Below are positions 28,906 to 38,624 of a stretch of DNA of 64,000 nt, piece by piece. The position numbers and the translations under genes were made by a program. Numbering within the stretch: the first letter of the stretch is position 1; every line of letters starts with the position of its first letter. The notes under the pieces are model-generated. The model did not search any database and was not told the DNA's origin. It saw only the letters and a program-made list of their open reading frames with translations. Origin of the DNA: Alphaproteobacteria bacterium (lineage in GTDB: Bacteria > Pseudomonadota > Alphaproteobacteria > DSM-16000 > Inquilinaceae); contig JANQSN010000061.1 of NCBI GenBank assembly GCA_028284045.1, forward strand, positions 1-64,000, written 5' to 3'.

Positions 28906-30252
28906 ATGTTCCGCAAGGTGCTGATCGCCAATCGCGGCGAGATCGCGCTGAGACTCCACCGCGCGTGCCGCGAGATGGGCATTCACACGGTGGCCGTGCA
29001 CTCCACGGCCGACAGCGAGGCAATGGCCGTGCGCCTCGCCGACGAGAGCGTGTGCATCGGCCCGCCGCCGGCGCGCGACAGCTATCTCAACATCCCGGCG
29101 ATCCTGTCCGCCGCGGCGGTGACGGGTGCCGACGCGATCCATCCCGGCATCGGCTTCCTGGCGGAGAATTCCCGGTTCGCCAAGATCGTCGAAGAGCACG
29201 GCTTCACCTTCATCGGCCCGTCGCCGGCGCATATCGACGTGATGGGCGACAAGGTGGCGGCCAAGCGGACGATGATCGAACTCGGCGTGCCGACGGTGCC
29301 GGGCTCCGACGGCGTGGTGGAGGACCTCGACGAGGCCCGCCCCGTGGCCGACGCCATGGGCTATCCGGTGCTCATCAAGGCGGTGGCCGGCGGCGGTGGG
29401 CGCGGCATGAAGGTCGCCTGGACCGCGGAGGAGCTGTCGACCCAGATGTCGCTGGCCCGGGCGGAGGCGCGGGCCGCCTTCGGCGACGACTCGGTCTATA
29501 TCGAGAAATACCTGCCCGACCCGCGCCATATCGAGGTGCAGATCCTCGCCGACCAGCACGGCAATGTTGTCCATTTCGGCGAGCGCGACTGCTCCGTCCA
29601 GCGCCGCCACCAGAAGCTGGTGGAGGAAGCCCCCTCGCCCGTGCTGAGCGCCGCCGCGCGCGCGGAGATCGGCCGGCTGTCGACGGATGCGGTGCGCCGG
29701 CTCGGCTATCGTGGCGTCGGCACGCTGGAGTTCCTCTACCAGGACGGCGCCTTCTACTTCATCGAGATGAACACCCGCCTGCAGGTCGAGCACCCGGTCA
29801 GCGAGGCGATCACCGGCGTCGACCTGGTGCGCGAGCAGCTTCGCGTCGCCATGGGCGAACCGCTGGGCTATGGGCAGGAGGAGATCGCGTTCGACGGCCA
29901 CGCCATCGAATGCCGGATCAATGCCGAGCATCCGGAGACCTTCATCCCCTCGCCCGGCCGGGTGAACAGCTATCATGCGCCGGGCGGTCTGGGCGTTCGG
30001 GTCGACAGCGCGCTTTATGACGGCTACACGGTGCCGCCCTACTACGACAGCCTGATCGCCAAGGTCATCGTCCGCGGCCGGTCGCGCGACGAGTGCCTCG
30101 CCCGCCTCGCCCGCTCGCTAGAGGAACTGGTGATCAGCGGCGTGGCGACCAACCAGGCGCTGCATGTCGCGATCGTGCAGGATCCCGCGTTCCGCAGCGG
30201 CCAATACACGATCCGCTGGTTGGAATCCTGGCTCGCCGAACGATCCGCCTGA
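28906..30252 (+). CDS. accC: Biotin carboxylase of acetyl-CoA carboxylase
   Basis: An ATP-grasp enzyme of 448 residues that carboxylates BCCP biotin. It opens MFRKVLIANRGEIALRLHRA, then DAIHPGIGFLAENSRFAKI and the glycine-rich ATP loop VAGGGGRGMKVAW. Catalytic and metal residues lie in ERDCSVQRRHQKLVEEAPS, IEMNTRLQVEHPVSEAITG and HAIECRINAEHP. The length matches stand-alone AccC, with no fused BCCP. It is 70 bases downstream of accB. Confidence 0.97.
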   Translation: MFRKVLIANRGEIALRLHRACREMGIHTVAVHSTADSEAMAVRLADESVCIGPPPARDSYLNIPAILSAAAVTGADAIHPGIGFLAENSRFAKIVEEHGFTFIGPSPAHIDVMGDKVAAKRTMIELGVPTVPGSDGVVEDLDEARPVADAMGYPVLIKAVAGGGGRGMKVAWTAEELSTQMSLARAEARAAFGDDSVYIEKYLPDPRHIEVQILADQHGNVVHFGERDCSVQRRHQKLVEEAPSPVLSAAARAEIGRLSTDAVRRLGYRGVGTLEFLYQDGAFYFIEMNTRLQVEHPVSEAITGVDLVREQLRVAMGEPLGYGQEEIAFDGHAIECRINAEHPETFIPSPGRVNSYHAPGGLGVRVDSALYDGYTVPPYYDSLIAKVIVRGRSRDECLARLARSLEELVISGVATNQALHVAIVQDPAFRSGQYTIRWLESWLAERSA

Positions 30253-30340
30253 TCGCCCAGGGGCTTGCGGGGGCGCCGACAATCGCCAAATCTTCGCTGG
30301 GCCCCCTAAGTGCGGTCCAGGCGGAGGCCAGGCAAAGGCG

Positions 30341-30982
30341 ATGACCCGATCGATCGAGATCACGCCCGAACTGCTGTTGAAGGCCTACGCCCACGGCTAT
30401 TTCCCGATGGCGGAGACGGCCGACAGCGACAGGCTGTTCTGGCTGGATCCGCCGTTGCGCGGGATCCTGCCCCTGGACGACTTCCATGTTCCGCGCCGGC
30501 TCAGGCGGTCGATGCGCCAGGGCGGGTTCCAGGTGCGGCTGGACGGTGCCTTCGACGCCGTGATGCAGGCCTGCGCGGAGCGCCGGCCGGAACGCCTGCA
30601 GACCTGGATCAACGCCGACATCCTGCGGCTCTACGGCGGCCTGCACGATATGGGCCATGCCCACAGCGTCGAGGTGTGGATCGACGGTGCGCTGGCCGGC
30701 GGGCTTTACGGCGTGGCGCTGGGGGCCGCCTTCTTCGGCGAGAGCATGTTCAGCCGCCACCGGGATGCCAGCAAGATCGCGCTGGTTTATTTGGTGGGCC
30801 TGATGCGCGCCGGCGGGTACAGCCTGTTGGACACGCAGTTCACGACGGACCACCTGGCGCGCTTCGGCGGCCGCGAGATCCCGCAGGTCGAGTACAAGGC
30901 CATGCTGCAGGACGCCCTGCACCGCGCCGCGGTCTGGGATCCGGCGCGCATGGCCGAGGGGGTGGCGGGTCTGATGGGTTAG
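30341..30982 (+). CDS. aat: Leucyl/phenylalanyl-tRNA-protein transferase
   Basis: Aat adds Leu or Phe to proteins with N-terminal Arg or Lys, marking them for ClpAP by the N-end rule. From the ATG at 30341 the protein has 213 residues. Conserved blocks are LLLKAYAHGYFPMAE, FWLDPPLRGILPLDDFHVPR, TWINADILRLYGGLHDMGHA, HSVEVWIDGALAGGLYGVAL and GAAFFGESMFSRHRDASKIA. The end is LDTQFTTDHLARFGGREIPQ. It follows accC by 88 bases on the same strand. Confidence 0.96.
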   Translation: MTRSIEITPELLLKAYAHGYFPMAETADSDRLFWLDPPLRGILPLDDFHVPRRLRRSMRQGGFQVRLDGAFDAVMQACAERRPERLQTWINADILRLYGGLHDMGHAHSVEVWIDGALAGGLYGVALGAAFFGESMFSRHRDASKIALVYLVGLMRAGGYSLLDTQFTTDHLARFGGREIPQVEYKAMLQDALHRAAVWDPARMAEGVAGLMG

Positions 30983-31000
30983 GTGTCCGTCCGGGCTCGC

Positions 31001-31783
31001 TCAGGCCTTGGCTTCCTGCTGCCGTCGCACCCTGTCCAGGATCATGCGCTTGGGCAGGAAGGGCGCCAGCCGCAGGGTCAGGCGTTGCGAGACCGGCAGG
31101 CCGCTGACGACATCCAGATCGCCGCGCATCATCGCGGCGTAGCCGTCCCGGGCAACCGACTCAGCCGATGCGGTCTTGGCGAACAGATCTGTTTTGTCCA
31201 ATCCCGCGGTCGCCGCGAAACCCGTTTGGGTTGCGCCCGGCAGCAGGTTGGTGACGGTCACCGCGCTGTCGTGCAGCTCGCCGGCCAATGCGTTGCCGAA
31301 CGAGTTCACATACGCCTTGGTGGCGAAGTAGACGGCCTGTAGCGGGCCCGGCACGAGACCGGCGGTGGAGGACGTGTTCAGCACGCGCCCGCGGTTGCGG
31401 GCGATGAAATCCGGCAGGAACAGCCGGGTCAGCGCCGTCAGGGCGACGATGTTCAACCGGATCATCGCCAGATCGTCCGCCCAGACGCGCTCGTGAAACC
31501 GGCCGTGACCGCCGAAGCCCGCATTGTTGATCAGGTAGTCGACCGCCACGCCGGCGTCCCGCACCGCATCGTAGACGGCTTGGGCGGCCCCGTCGGCCGT
31601 GAGGTCCTGGACGATCGTCATGACGGTGATGCCGTGCTCTGCCTCCAACGACCCCTTCAAGGACTGCAGTCGATCCGCGTTGGTGGCGACGGCAACGACG
31701 TCGCCACCCGCCTCGGCATGGATTTCGGCAAGCGCGCGGCCTATGCCGCTGGAGGCGCCGGTGATCAGCGCGACGTTCTGCAT
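31001..31783 (-). CDS. Short-chain dehydrogenase/reductase
   Basis: A classical SDR of 260 residues with NAD(P)-binding VALITGASSGIGRALAE (TGASSGIG at 8-15) and the NNAG motif in YLINNAGFGGHGR. The catalytic Ser is in LNTSSTAGLVPG and YxxxK is in VYFATKAYVNSFG. The substrate is unknown. The C-terminal half resembles bacterial DltE/YqjQ-like SDRs (ELHDSAVTVTNLLPGATQTG). It is divergent from a TetR-family gene, and the shared 80-base region holds a strong inverted repeat, so that regulator probably represses this gene. Confidence 0.88.
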   Translation of the reverse strand: MQNVALITGASSGIGRALAEIHAEAGGDVVAVATNADRLQSLKGSLEAEHGITVMTIVQDLTADGAAQAVYDAVRDAGVAVDYLINNAGFGGHGRFHERVWADDLAMIRLNIVALTALTRLFLPDFIARNRGRVLNTSSTAGLVPGPLQAVYFATKAYVNSFGNALAGELHDSAVTVTNLLPGATQTGFAATAGLDKTDLFAKTASAESVARDGYAAMMRGDLDVVSGLPVSQRLTLRLAPFLPKRMILDRVRRQQEAKA

Positions 31784-31837
31784 GGGAGGAATCCTCCGAA
31801 TTTCGACGAATGGACATTCAAAGTCCGTGTGTCTAAT

Positions 31838-31862
31838 TTGACATTCAGATTGAGAATGTCAA
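31838..31862. promoter_or_regulatory. TetR-type operator between the SDR and TetR genes
   Basis: TTGACATTC and GAATGTCAA form perfect 9-bp inverted arms around a 7-base spacer. Further half-sites GGACATTC (31812-31819) and ATGTCC (31864-31869) flank it. The palindrome ends one base before the tetR ATG. Each arm contains a TTGACA that could be a -35 box on its own strand, so bound repressor would block both directions. Confidence 0.75.
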
Positions 31863-31863
31863 T

Positions 31864-32435
31864 ATGTCCAGTATGACCGATCGTGAAACAAAGATCATCG
31901 AGGCGGCGACCCGGGTCTTCCTGCGCTATGGCGTGAAGCGCACGACGATGAACGACATCGCGCAGGAGGCGGAGATTGCCCGCCAGACCCTCTACAACGC
32001 CTTCTCCAACAAGGACGATCTGGTTCGCGCACTGATCCGGGCGTTCAACGAACGCGCGGTCGCGGCCATCGCGGCGGACTGTGCGGGTGCAGGATCGATC
32101 GGGCGGAGGCTGGACGCGATCTTCCGGCACATGGTGGTCACCCCGTTCGAGATGCTGAGCACCTCCCCCCACGCGCAGGACATTCTGGACGGCCTGAACG
32201 CCGCGGCCCGCGACGAGATCCAGGCGGCGGAAGCCGACTATCGCCACGCCATCGCCGGCAGCCTGGCGCCGATGGCGGACGCTATCGGGCGCCGCGGGCT
32301 CTCGGTGGCGCGTTTGGCGGAGGTGATCTACTGCTCAGCGAAGGCAGCCAAGGACCGCGCGACGGACCGAGAGCATCTGACGCAGATGCTGGACACGCTG
32401 AAGGTCCTGGTCCTGGATCTGGAAAATCACCCCGA

Positions 32436-32439
<4 letters not shown>
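31864..32439 (+). CDS. TetR-family transcriptional regulator
   Basis: A 191-residue regulator. The N-terminal HTH reads KIIEAATRVFLRYGVKRTTM, then NDIAQEAEIARQTLYNAFSN, as expected for TetR proteins. The C-terminal ligand domain (from about residue 60) is not diagnostic. Two starts are possible: the ATG at 31864, directly against the operator, and the ATG at 31873. Neither has a ribosome site, so the mRNA may be leaderless. Autoregulation and repression of the divergent SDR gene are inferred from the operator. Confidence 0.9.
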
Positions 32440-33845
<1,406 letters not shown>

Positions 33846-33861
33846 GGCGTGAACGAGCTCC

Positions 33862-34536
33862 TCAGCCGCGGGCGGCGCTGTCGGGCGGGCTCGCCCGCAA
33901 GGCCCGCGGGTAGCCGAACAGGAAGCTGGTGACCCGGCTCAGCCGGGCGACCGTCGCGGCGAGCAGCAGCGCGAAGCCGATCACCAGGAACAGCTTGATG
34001 TGCCAGCGCATCGGCAAGCACAGCTCCGCCGTCTCGCCGAGCGCCATGCAGAAGGGCAAGCCGCCGGGCGCGTCGGAGATCTCCTGCAGTTCGCGCGACC
34101 GTTCGACGAACGGCACCCCGAAGTAGAGGACCAGAATGATGAACGGCAGCAGGAACAGGAGGATGCCGAACAGCTCCACCCACGCCTTCGCCTTCAGCGA
34201 GAACCCGGTATGGAAGACGTCGACGCGCACATGGGTGTCGCTGACCACGCAGTAGCTGAGGCCGACCAAGAAGCCGACGGCATAGAGATGCCATTGCAGC
34301 TCTTCCAGCTCGACCCGGCCCTCAGCGAACAGATACCGCATGGTGACGTTGAGCACGATCACCAGCACCAGGATGCCCCACAACCAGGATGTCCAGTCGC
34401 CGACCTTGGTCACCACGCGGTCGAACGGCCGCGACAGCCGCGTATGCGGCAGTTCCTTGGGCCCGCCGAGGTCGATCTCGTGGCCCATCGGGGGCCGGTC
34501 GCCCGGGGTCGGTTCATCCGTGTCGGTGGGGGTCAT
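33862..34536 (-). CDS. dctQ: TRAP transporter small permease subunit (DctQ)
   Basis: A 224-residue four-helix membrane protein that partners DctM. The ATG at 34536 (MTPTDTDEPTPGDRPPMGHE) starts an acidic cytoplasmic tail. The frame is open upstream only through non-coding GC-rich sequence. Helices include SWLWGILVLVIVLNVTMRY, WHLYAVGFLVGLSYCVVSDT, FGILLFLLPFIILVLYFG and IKLFLVIGFALLLAATVARL. The EELQWHLY and DTHVRVDV motifs are typical of DctQ. It lies 16 bases before dctM and 190 bases after dctP. Confidence 0.92.
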   Translation of the reverse strand: MTPTDTDEPTPGDRPPMGHEIDLGGPKELPHTRLSRPFDRVVTKVGDWTSWLWGILVLVIVLNVTMRYLFAEGRVELEELQWHLYAVGFLVGLSYCVVSDTHVRVDVFHTGFSLKAKAWVELFGILLFLLPFIILVLYFGVPFVERSRELQEISDAPGGLPFCMALGETAELCLPMRWHIKLFLVIGFALLLAATVARLSRVTSFLFGYPRALRASPPDSAARG

Positions 34537-34654
34537 GGACGTCTCGGGCGCCAGGCGCGTCAGGGCGCAGCCGCGGGCGCCGCCGGGGTCCGCGGGGGAC
34601 GCCGGCGTGCCTGGGGGGAGCGTCCGATCGGCACGGGTTGGGGGATGGGGGCTT

Positions 34655-34710
34655 GGGCAGCCGCCGGGCTGCCCGGGGGACCGGCGGCGATGGTCAACCG
34701 CCGCCGGTCC
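34655..34710 (-). terminator. Tandem hairpins between dctP and dctQ
   Basis: Two perfect hairpins follow the dctP stop on the minus strand. The first spans 34678-34710 with 12-bp arms GGACCGGCGGCG/CGCCGCCGGTCC and a 9-base loop. The second spans 34655-34674 with 8-bp arms GGGCAGCC/GGCTGCCC and a GCCG tetraloop. There is no U-run. Such structures can stabilise the upstream message or partly terminate it, so that the binding protein is made in excess of the permeases. Confidence 0.65.
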
Positions 34711-34726
34711 GGACGCCGCATGAGGA

Positions 34727-35806
34727 TCAGAAGTCGCGCGGCAGGTAGCCGAGACGCTTCCAGTAGGCGTAGTTCTCGGTGAACGCCTGCTGGCTCTCAT
34801 AGACCCGCGCGAAGTCCTCGTCGTTGGCCGCCTCTTCGGCCAACACCTGCTCCGACACCGCGCGCAACTCAAACAGCACTTCGTCAGACAGGGTCGTCGC
34901 GGTGACGCCGATATCCTCGAACCCGGCGATGATCTCGCCCTGCCAGGCCTCCGAGGCCGCCAGGTTGCGGGTCACGCCGGCCATGCAGGCCATGTCGATC
35001 ATCGCGCGGTCGGCCTCGGTCATCTCGTTCCAGAGATCGAGATTGACGATCATGTGGAAGGCGGTGAACGGCTGATGCCAGCCCGGATAGTGGTTGAAGG
35101 TGGCGATCTGGTTGAAGCCCAGCCGCTGATCGACGATCGGCAAGGAGAATTCCGAGGCGTCGATGGCGCCGCGCTCCAGCGCCTGGAAGATCTCGCCGCC
35201 CGGCAGCATGGTCACCGAGGCGCCCAGCGCCTCCATCACCCGGCCGCCGAGGCCGGCGAAGCGGATCTTCAGACCGTCGATCTGGTCCAGGCTCTCGATC
35301 GGCTCCTTGAACCAGCCGGCGGTTTCCGGCCCGGTGATGCCGCAGAAGATCGGGTGGACGGTGTTGGCGTGGTAGATGTCCTCGCCCAGCTCCCGGCCGC
35401 CGCCATAGTACCACCAGGCGCTGTACTCCCACGGCTCCATACCGAAGGGCACCGCGGAGAACAGCGGCGAGGACGGGATGCGGCCCTGGTCGTAGCCGAG
35501 CCAGTTGTAGCCCGCCTGGACCTGGCCGCGGCCGACCGCCTCGGTCAGCTCCAGCGCCGGGACCATCTCGCCGGGCTCGACGACATTCAGATCGATGCGA
35601 CCCTCCGTCGCAGTGCGCAGCAGGTCGGCGACGAACGGCGCGTTGTCGCCCAGCGCGGGCAGGCTGGAGGGGAAGGCGCTGGGCAGGCGCCAGCGGTGGC
35701 GGTCCTGTGCCTCGGCATCGGTCGGCATGGCCGCCAGGGCGAAACCGGCGGCGGCAACCGCCACCACGGCCGTCTTGAACAGGGGAGCGTCGTGCAGCTT
35801 GAGCAT
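34727..35806 (-). CDS. dctP: TRAP transporter substrate-binding protein (DctP, TakP-like)
   Basis: A periplasmic solute-binding protein of 359 residues. The ATG at 35806 is preceded by a GAGGAA ribosome site and begins a signal peptide ending AMPTDAEA near residue 33. The DctP fold is indicated by HRWRLPSAFPSSLPALGDNA, LAGLGGRVMEALG-like FAGLGGRVMEALGASVTMLP and GGEIFQALERGAIDASEFSL. The WSWWYYGGG-like stretch (EYSAWWYYGGGRELGEDIYH) and GGEIFQALERGAIDA resemble the TakP group, whose characterised member binds 2-keto acids with sodium. The substrate here is inferred only by that resemblance. Confidence 0.92.
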   Translation of the reverse strand: MLKLHDAPLFKTAVVAVAAAGFALAAMPTDAEAQDRHRWRLPSAFPSSLPALGDNAPFVADLLRTATEGRIDLNVVEPGEMVPALELTEAVGRGQVQAGYNWLGYDQGRIPSSPLFSAVPFGMEPWEYSAWWYYGGGRELGEDIYHANTVHPIFCGITGPETAGWFKEPIESLDQIDGLKIRFAGLGGRVMEALGASVTMLPGGEIFQALERGAIDASEFSLPIVDQRLGFNQIATFNHYPGWHQPFTAFHMIVNLDLWNEMTEADRAMIDMACMAGVTRNLAASEAWQGEIIAGFEDIGVTATTLSDEVLFELRAVSEQVLAEEAANDEDFARVYESQQAFTENYAYWKRLGYLPRDF

Positions 35807-36096
35807 TTGTCGTTCCTCACCTGACGTTGTGGATCTTGTCGTTGGACTCCGGCACGGGCGGGGGAGAGATCCGGTCCGGTGCAACGGCGGTTGCCAGCCC
35901 CGGGCGGGGCCGATCACCGGTTGACTCAAGCGGCGGACGCCACCGGCAAACACGAGGTCTCGCTGAACTTGCCGACGAGGATGCCGCGACGTTGAATGGA
36001 CAATCCCCCGCGTCCGCGGTCAAGAGAGGATCGGTGTGCTGGATCAATTGATGGGTTTCCGGACCATCGGGTGACCACCCTAAGGAGGCGAGTGGC

Positions 36097-38415
36097 GTGC
36101 CGCTGACCATGACTCATTGGGGGGCCTACGACGTCGACACCACGTCGACGGGTGGGCTGAGTGTCCGGCCGGCCGCCGACGATCCGGACCCCTCGCCCAT
36201 CGGCCGCTCGCTTGCCGACGCGATCGTTAGCCCGCTCCGGGTCCGCCGCCCGGCGGTTCGCGCCGGCTGGCTGGACGGGCGCCGATCGGGCGGCCCGTCC
36301 GGGCGGCGCGGGGCGGAGCCGTTCGTGGAGGTGTCGTGGGACGAGGCTCTGGACCTGGTCGCGGTGGAGCATGTACGGGTCCGCGACGGCCACGGGCCGG
36401 CGGCGATCTACGGCGGCTCCTACGGCTGGGCGTCGGCCGGACGGTTCCACCACGCCTTGAGCCAGCTTCATCGCTTCCTGGCGCTGGCCGGCGGCTATGT
36501 CCGCTGCGTCGATACGCATTCCCATGCCGCGGCGGAGGTGATCGTGCCGCGCGTCCTCGGCCTGCCCTACAAGGCCATTCAGGACGGCGCGACGTCGTGG
36601 CCGGTGATCGCCCGGCATACCGACCTGATGGTCTGCTTCGGGGGACTGCCGACGCGGACGTCGCAAATCTCTTCCGGCGGCGTCGGCCGGCACGGGTTGC
36701 GAGAATGGCTGGGGAAGGCCGGGCAGCGCACCCGTTTCGTTTCGATCTCGCCAATCGCGGACGACCTCGATGGCGTGCCGGTCGACTGGCTGCCCGCCCG
36801 GCCGAACACCGATGCGGCGATCCTCTTGGGCCTGGCGCACACGCTGACGGTGGAAGGCTTGGCCGACGAGGCGTTCCTGGCGCGCTACACGGTGGGGTGG
36901 CCGGTGTTGCGCGACTACCTCACCGGGGCCGCCGACGGGCAGCCCAAGGACGCCGATTGGGCGGGGGCGATCGCCGGGCTGCCGGGCGAGCGGCTGCGCG
37001 GGCTGGCGCGCCGGATGGCCGCCGGGCGCACCCTGATCACCGCCACTTGGTCGGTGCAGCGCGCCGACCATGGCGAGCAGCCCTATTGGCTGGTCATCGC
37101 GCTGGCGGCGATGCTGGGGCAGATCGGCCTGCCCGGCGGCGGCTTCGGCCTCGGCTATGGCTGCGTCGCCACCATCGGCAACGGGGCGCGCCGGCGCCGC
37201 CTGCCCAGTCTGCCGCAGCCGTCCAATCCGCTGGACCGGTTCATCCCCGTGGCGCGGCTGGCCGACATGCTGCTCGATCCCGGCGGGACGGTGGACTATG
37301 ACGGGCAGCGCCTGACCTATCCCGACATCCGCCTAGTCTACTGGGCCGGCGGCAACCCGTTCCACCATCACCAGGACCTGAACCGCCTGGTGGAGGCCTG
37401 GCAGCGCCCGGAAACGGTGGTTGTCCAGGACCCCTTCTGGACCGCCACGGCGCGCCATGCCGACATCGTCCTGCCGGCGACGACGACGTTGGAGCGCAAC
37501 GACTTCAGCGGCTCCTCCGCCGACGATGTCGTGGTCGCGATGCCCCGTATCCTCGACCCGGTCGGCGAGGCACGAGACGACCACGCCATTCTGGCCGGGC
37601 TGGCGCAGCGCCTCGGCATCGAGGATGCCTTCACCGAGGGGCTGGACGAGACCGGCTGGCTCCGCCGCCTCTACGACGGCCTCCGCCGCGAGATCCCGGA
37701 GGCGCCGCCGTTCGAGGTGTTCTGGCAGCGCGGCCGCCTCGACTTCGGCACCGACGACACGGGCGTCGCGGAGGATGAGATCGCCCCGCACTGGCAGGTG
37801 CTGCTGGGCGACTTCCGCGCCGACCCGGCGGGGGCCGCCCTGCCCACGCCATCCGGCCGCATCGAGCTTTTCAGCGAGGCCATCGCCGGCTTCGGCTATC
37901 CGGACTGTCCCGGCCATCCGGTCTGGCGGGAACCGGCGGAGTGGCTGGGCGGGCCGTCGGCGGCGCGGTTCCCGTTCCACCTGATCTCCAACCAGCCGGC
38001 GACCCGCCTGCACAGCCAGCTCGACCATGGCATGACGAGCCGCGAGTCGAAGGTCGCCGGCCGCGAGCCGCTCGCCATGAACCCCGACGATGCCGCGGCC
38101 CATGGCCTCGCGGACGGCGACGTGGTCAAGGTGTTCAATGATCGGGGCGCGTGCCTGGCCGGGCTCACCCTCGATCCCGGGATCCGGTCCGGCGTCGTGC
38201 GGTTGTCGACGGGGGCCTGGTACGACCCGGAGACTCTGGGCCATCCCGGCGGCCTGGAGCGCCACGGCAACCCCAATGTCCTGACGCGCGACGTCGGCAC
38301 CTCGCGGCTTGCCCAAGGCCCGACGGCACAGACCTGCCTGGTCGCCATCGACCGCTGGGACGGCCCCGTGCCGCCGCTCGCCGTCGACCGCCCGCCGGCC
38401 TTTCGGGGGCGGTAG
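36097..38415 (+). CDS. Molybdopterin-dependent oxidoreductase, DMSO reductase/biotin sulfoxide reductase type
   Basis: A 772-residue type II/III DMSO-reductase-family enzyme. It begins MPLTMTHWGAYDVDTTSTGG, the THWG(A/T)Y opening of the BisC/TorA/DorA branch. There is no twin-arginine signal and no iron-sulfur cysteines, so a cytoplasmic BisC-like role is likely. The molybdenum ligand should be Ser113 in IYGGSYGWASAGRFHHAL. Cofactor-binding blocks include LMVCFGGLPTRTSQISSGGV, VYWAGGNPFHHHQDLNRLVE, ADIVLPATTTLERNDFSG and HLISNQPATRLHSQLDHGMT. The substrate could be methionine, biotin or another S- or N-oxide. The TAG stop is the first triplet of an inserted repeat. Confidence 0.9.
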   Translation: MPLTMTHWGAYDVDTTSTGGLSVRPAADDPDPSPIGRSLADAIVSPLRVRRPAVRAGWLDGRRSGGPSGRRGAEPFVEVSWDEALDLVAVEHVRVRDGHGPAAIYGGSYGWASAGRFHHALSQLHRFLALAGGYVRCVDTHSHAAAEVIVPRVLGLPYKAIQDGATSWPVIARHTDLMVCFGGLPTRTSQISSGGVGRHGLREWLGKAGQRTRFVSISPIADDLDGVPVDWLPARPNTDAAILLGLAHTLTVEGLADEAFLARYTVGWPVLRDYLTGAADGQPKDADWAGAIAGLPGERLRGLARRMAAGRTLITATWSVQRADHGEQPYWLVIALAAMLGQIGLPGGGFGLGYGCVATIGNGARRRRLPSLPQPSNPLDRFIPVARLADMLLDPGGTVDYDGQRLTYPDIRLVYWAGGNPFHHHQDLNRLVEAWQRPETVVVQDPFWTATARHADIVLPATTTLERNDFSGSSADDVVVAMPRILDPVGEARDDHAILAGLAQRLGIEDAFTEGLDETGWLRRLYDGLRREIPEAPPFEVFWQRGRLDFGTDDTGVAEDEIAPHWQVLLGDFRADPAGAALPTPSGRIELFSEAIAGFGYPDCPGHPVWREPAEWLGGPSAARFPFHLISNQPATRLHSQLDHGMTSRESKVAGREPLAMNPDDAAAHGLADGDVVKVFNDRGACLAGLTLDPGIRSGVVRLSTGAWYDPETLGHPGGLERHGNPNVLTRDVGTSRLAQGPTAQTCLVAIDRWDGPVPPLAVDRPPAFRGR

Positions 38416-38511
38416 TGGTGAGAATCGGACGGATCGAACTTATCCTTTCGCCGATGAATGGCGGAAGTCGGCCAATCAGGCCGGACCCCATCTGTACGAT
38501 CTTCACCACTA
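38413..38511. repeat. MITE-like repeat, copy 1 (terminal inverted ends, TA-flanked)
   Basis: A 99-bp element from TAGTGGTGAGAATCG to CGATCTTCACCACTA. Its ends are imperfect inverted repeats and both carry TA. It matches copy 2 at 41011-41105 over about 95 bases in the same orientation, including GACGGATCGAAC and CGCCGATGAATGGC. The internal GGATCGAACTTATCC can form a small hairpin. The molybdoenzyme stop codon lies within its left end. Confidence 0.8.
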
Positions 38512-38530
38512 GACCGTTTGGGGGGCGAAT

Positions 38531-38561
38531 TTGACCAGTGCTCACCGCCAGGCAACATAGT
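38531..38561 (+). promoter_or_regulatory. Possible promoter of the nuclease gene
   Basis: TTGACC at 38531 and CATAGT at 38556 resemble -35 and -10 boxes with a 19-base spacer, in the AT-richer stretch just before the nuclease gene. This is weak evidence, and it is given because the stretch from 38512 to 38624 holds no gene. Confidence 0.3.
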
Positions 38562-38624
38562 ATCGTATCGCATTAGAGGAGCACAAAAGACAGTGCGGAA
38601 CTCCGACTATAGGTGTTGAATACC

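Noticed and set aside
36336-37301. 321-codon second-frame ORF inside the molybdoenzyme gene
   Set aside because: The main frame carries all the cofactor motifs, and the alternative frame is typical GC-skew noise.
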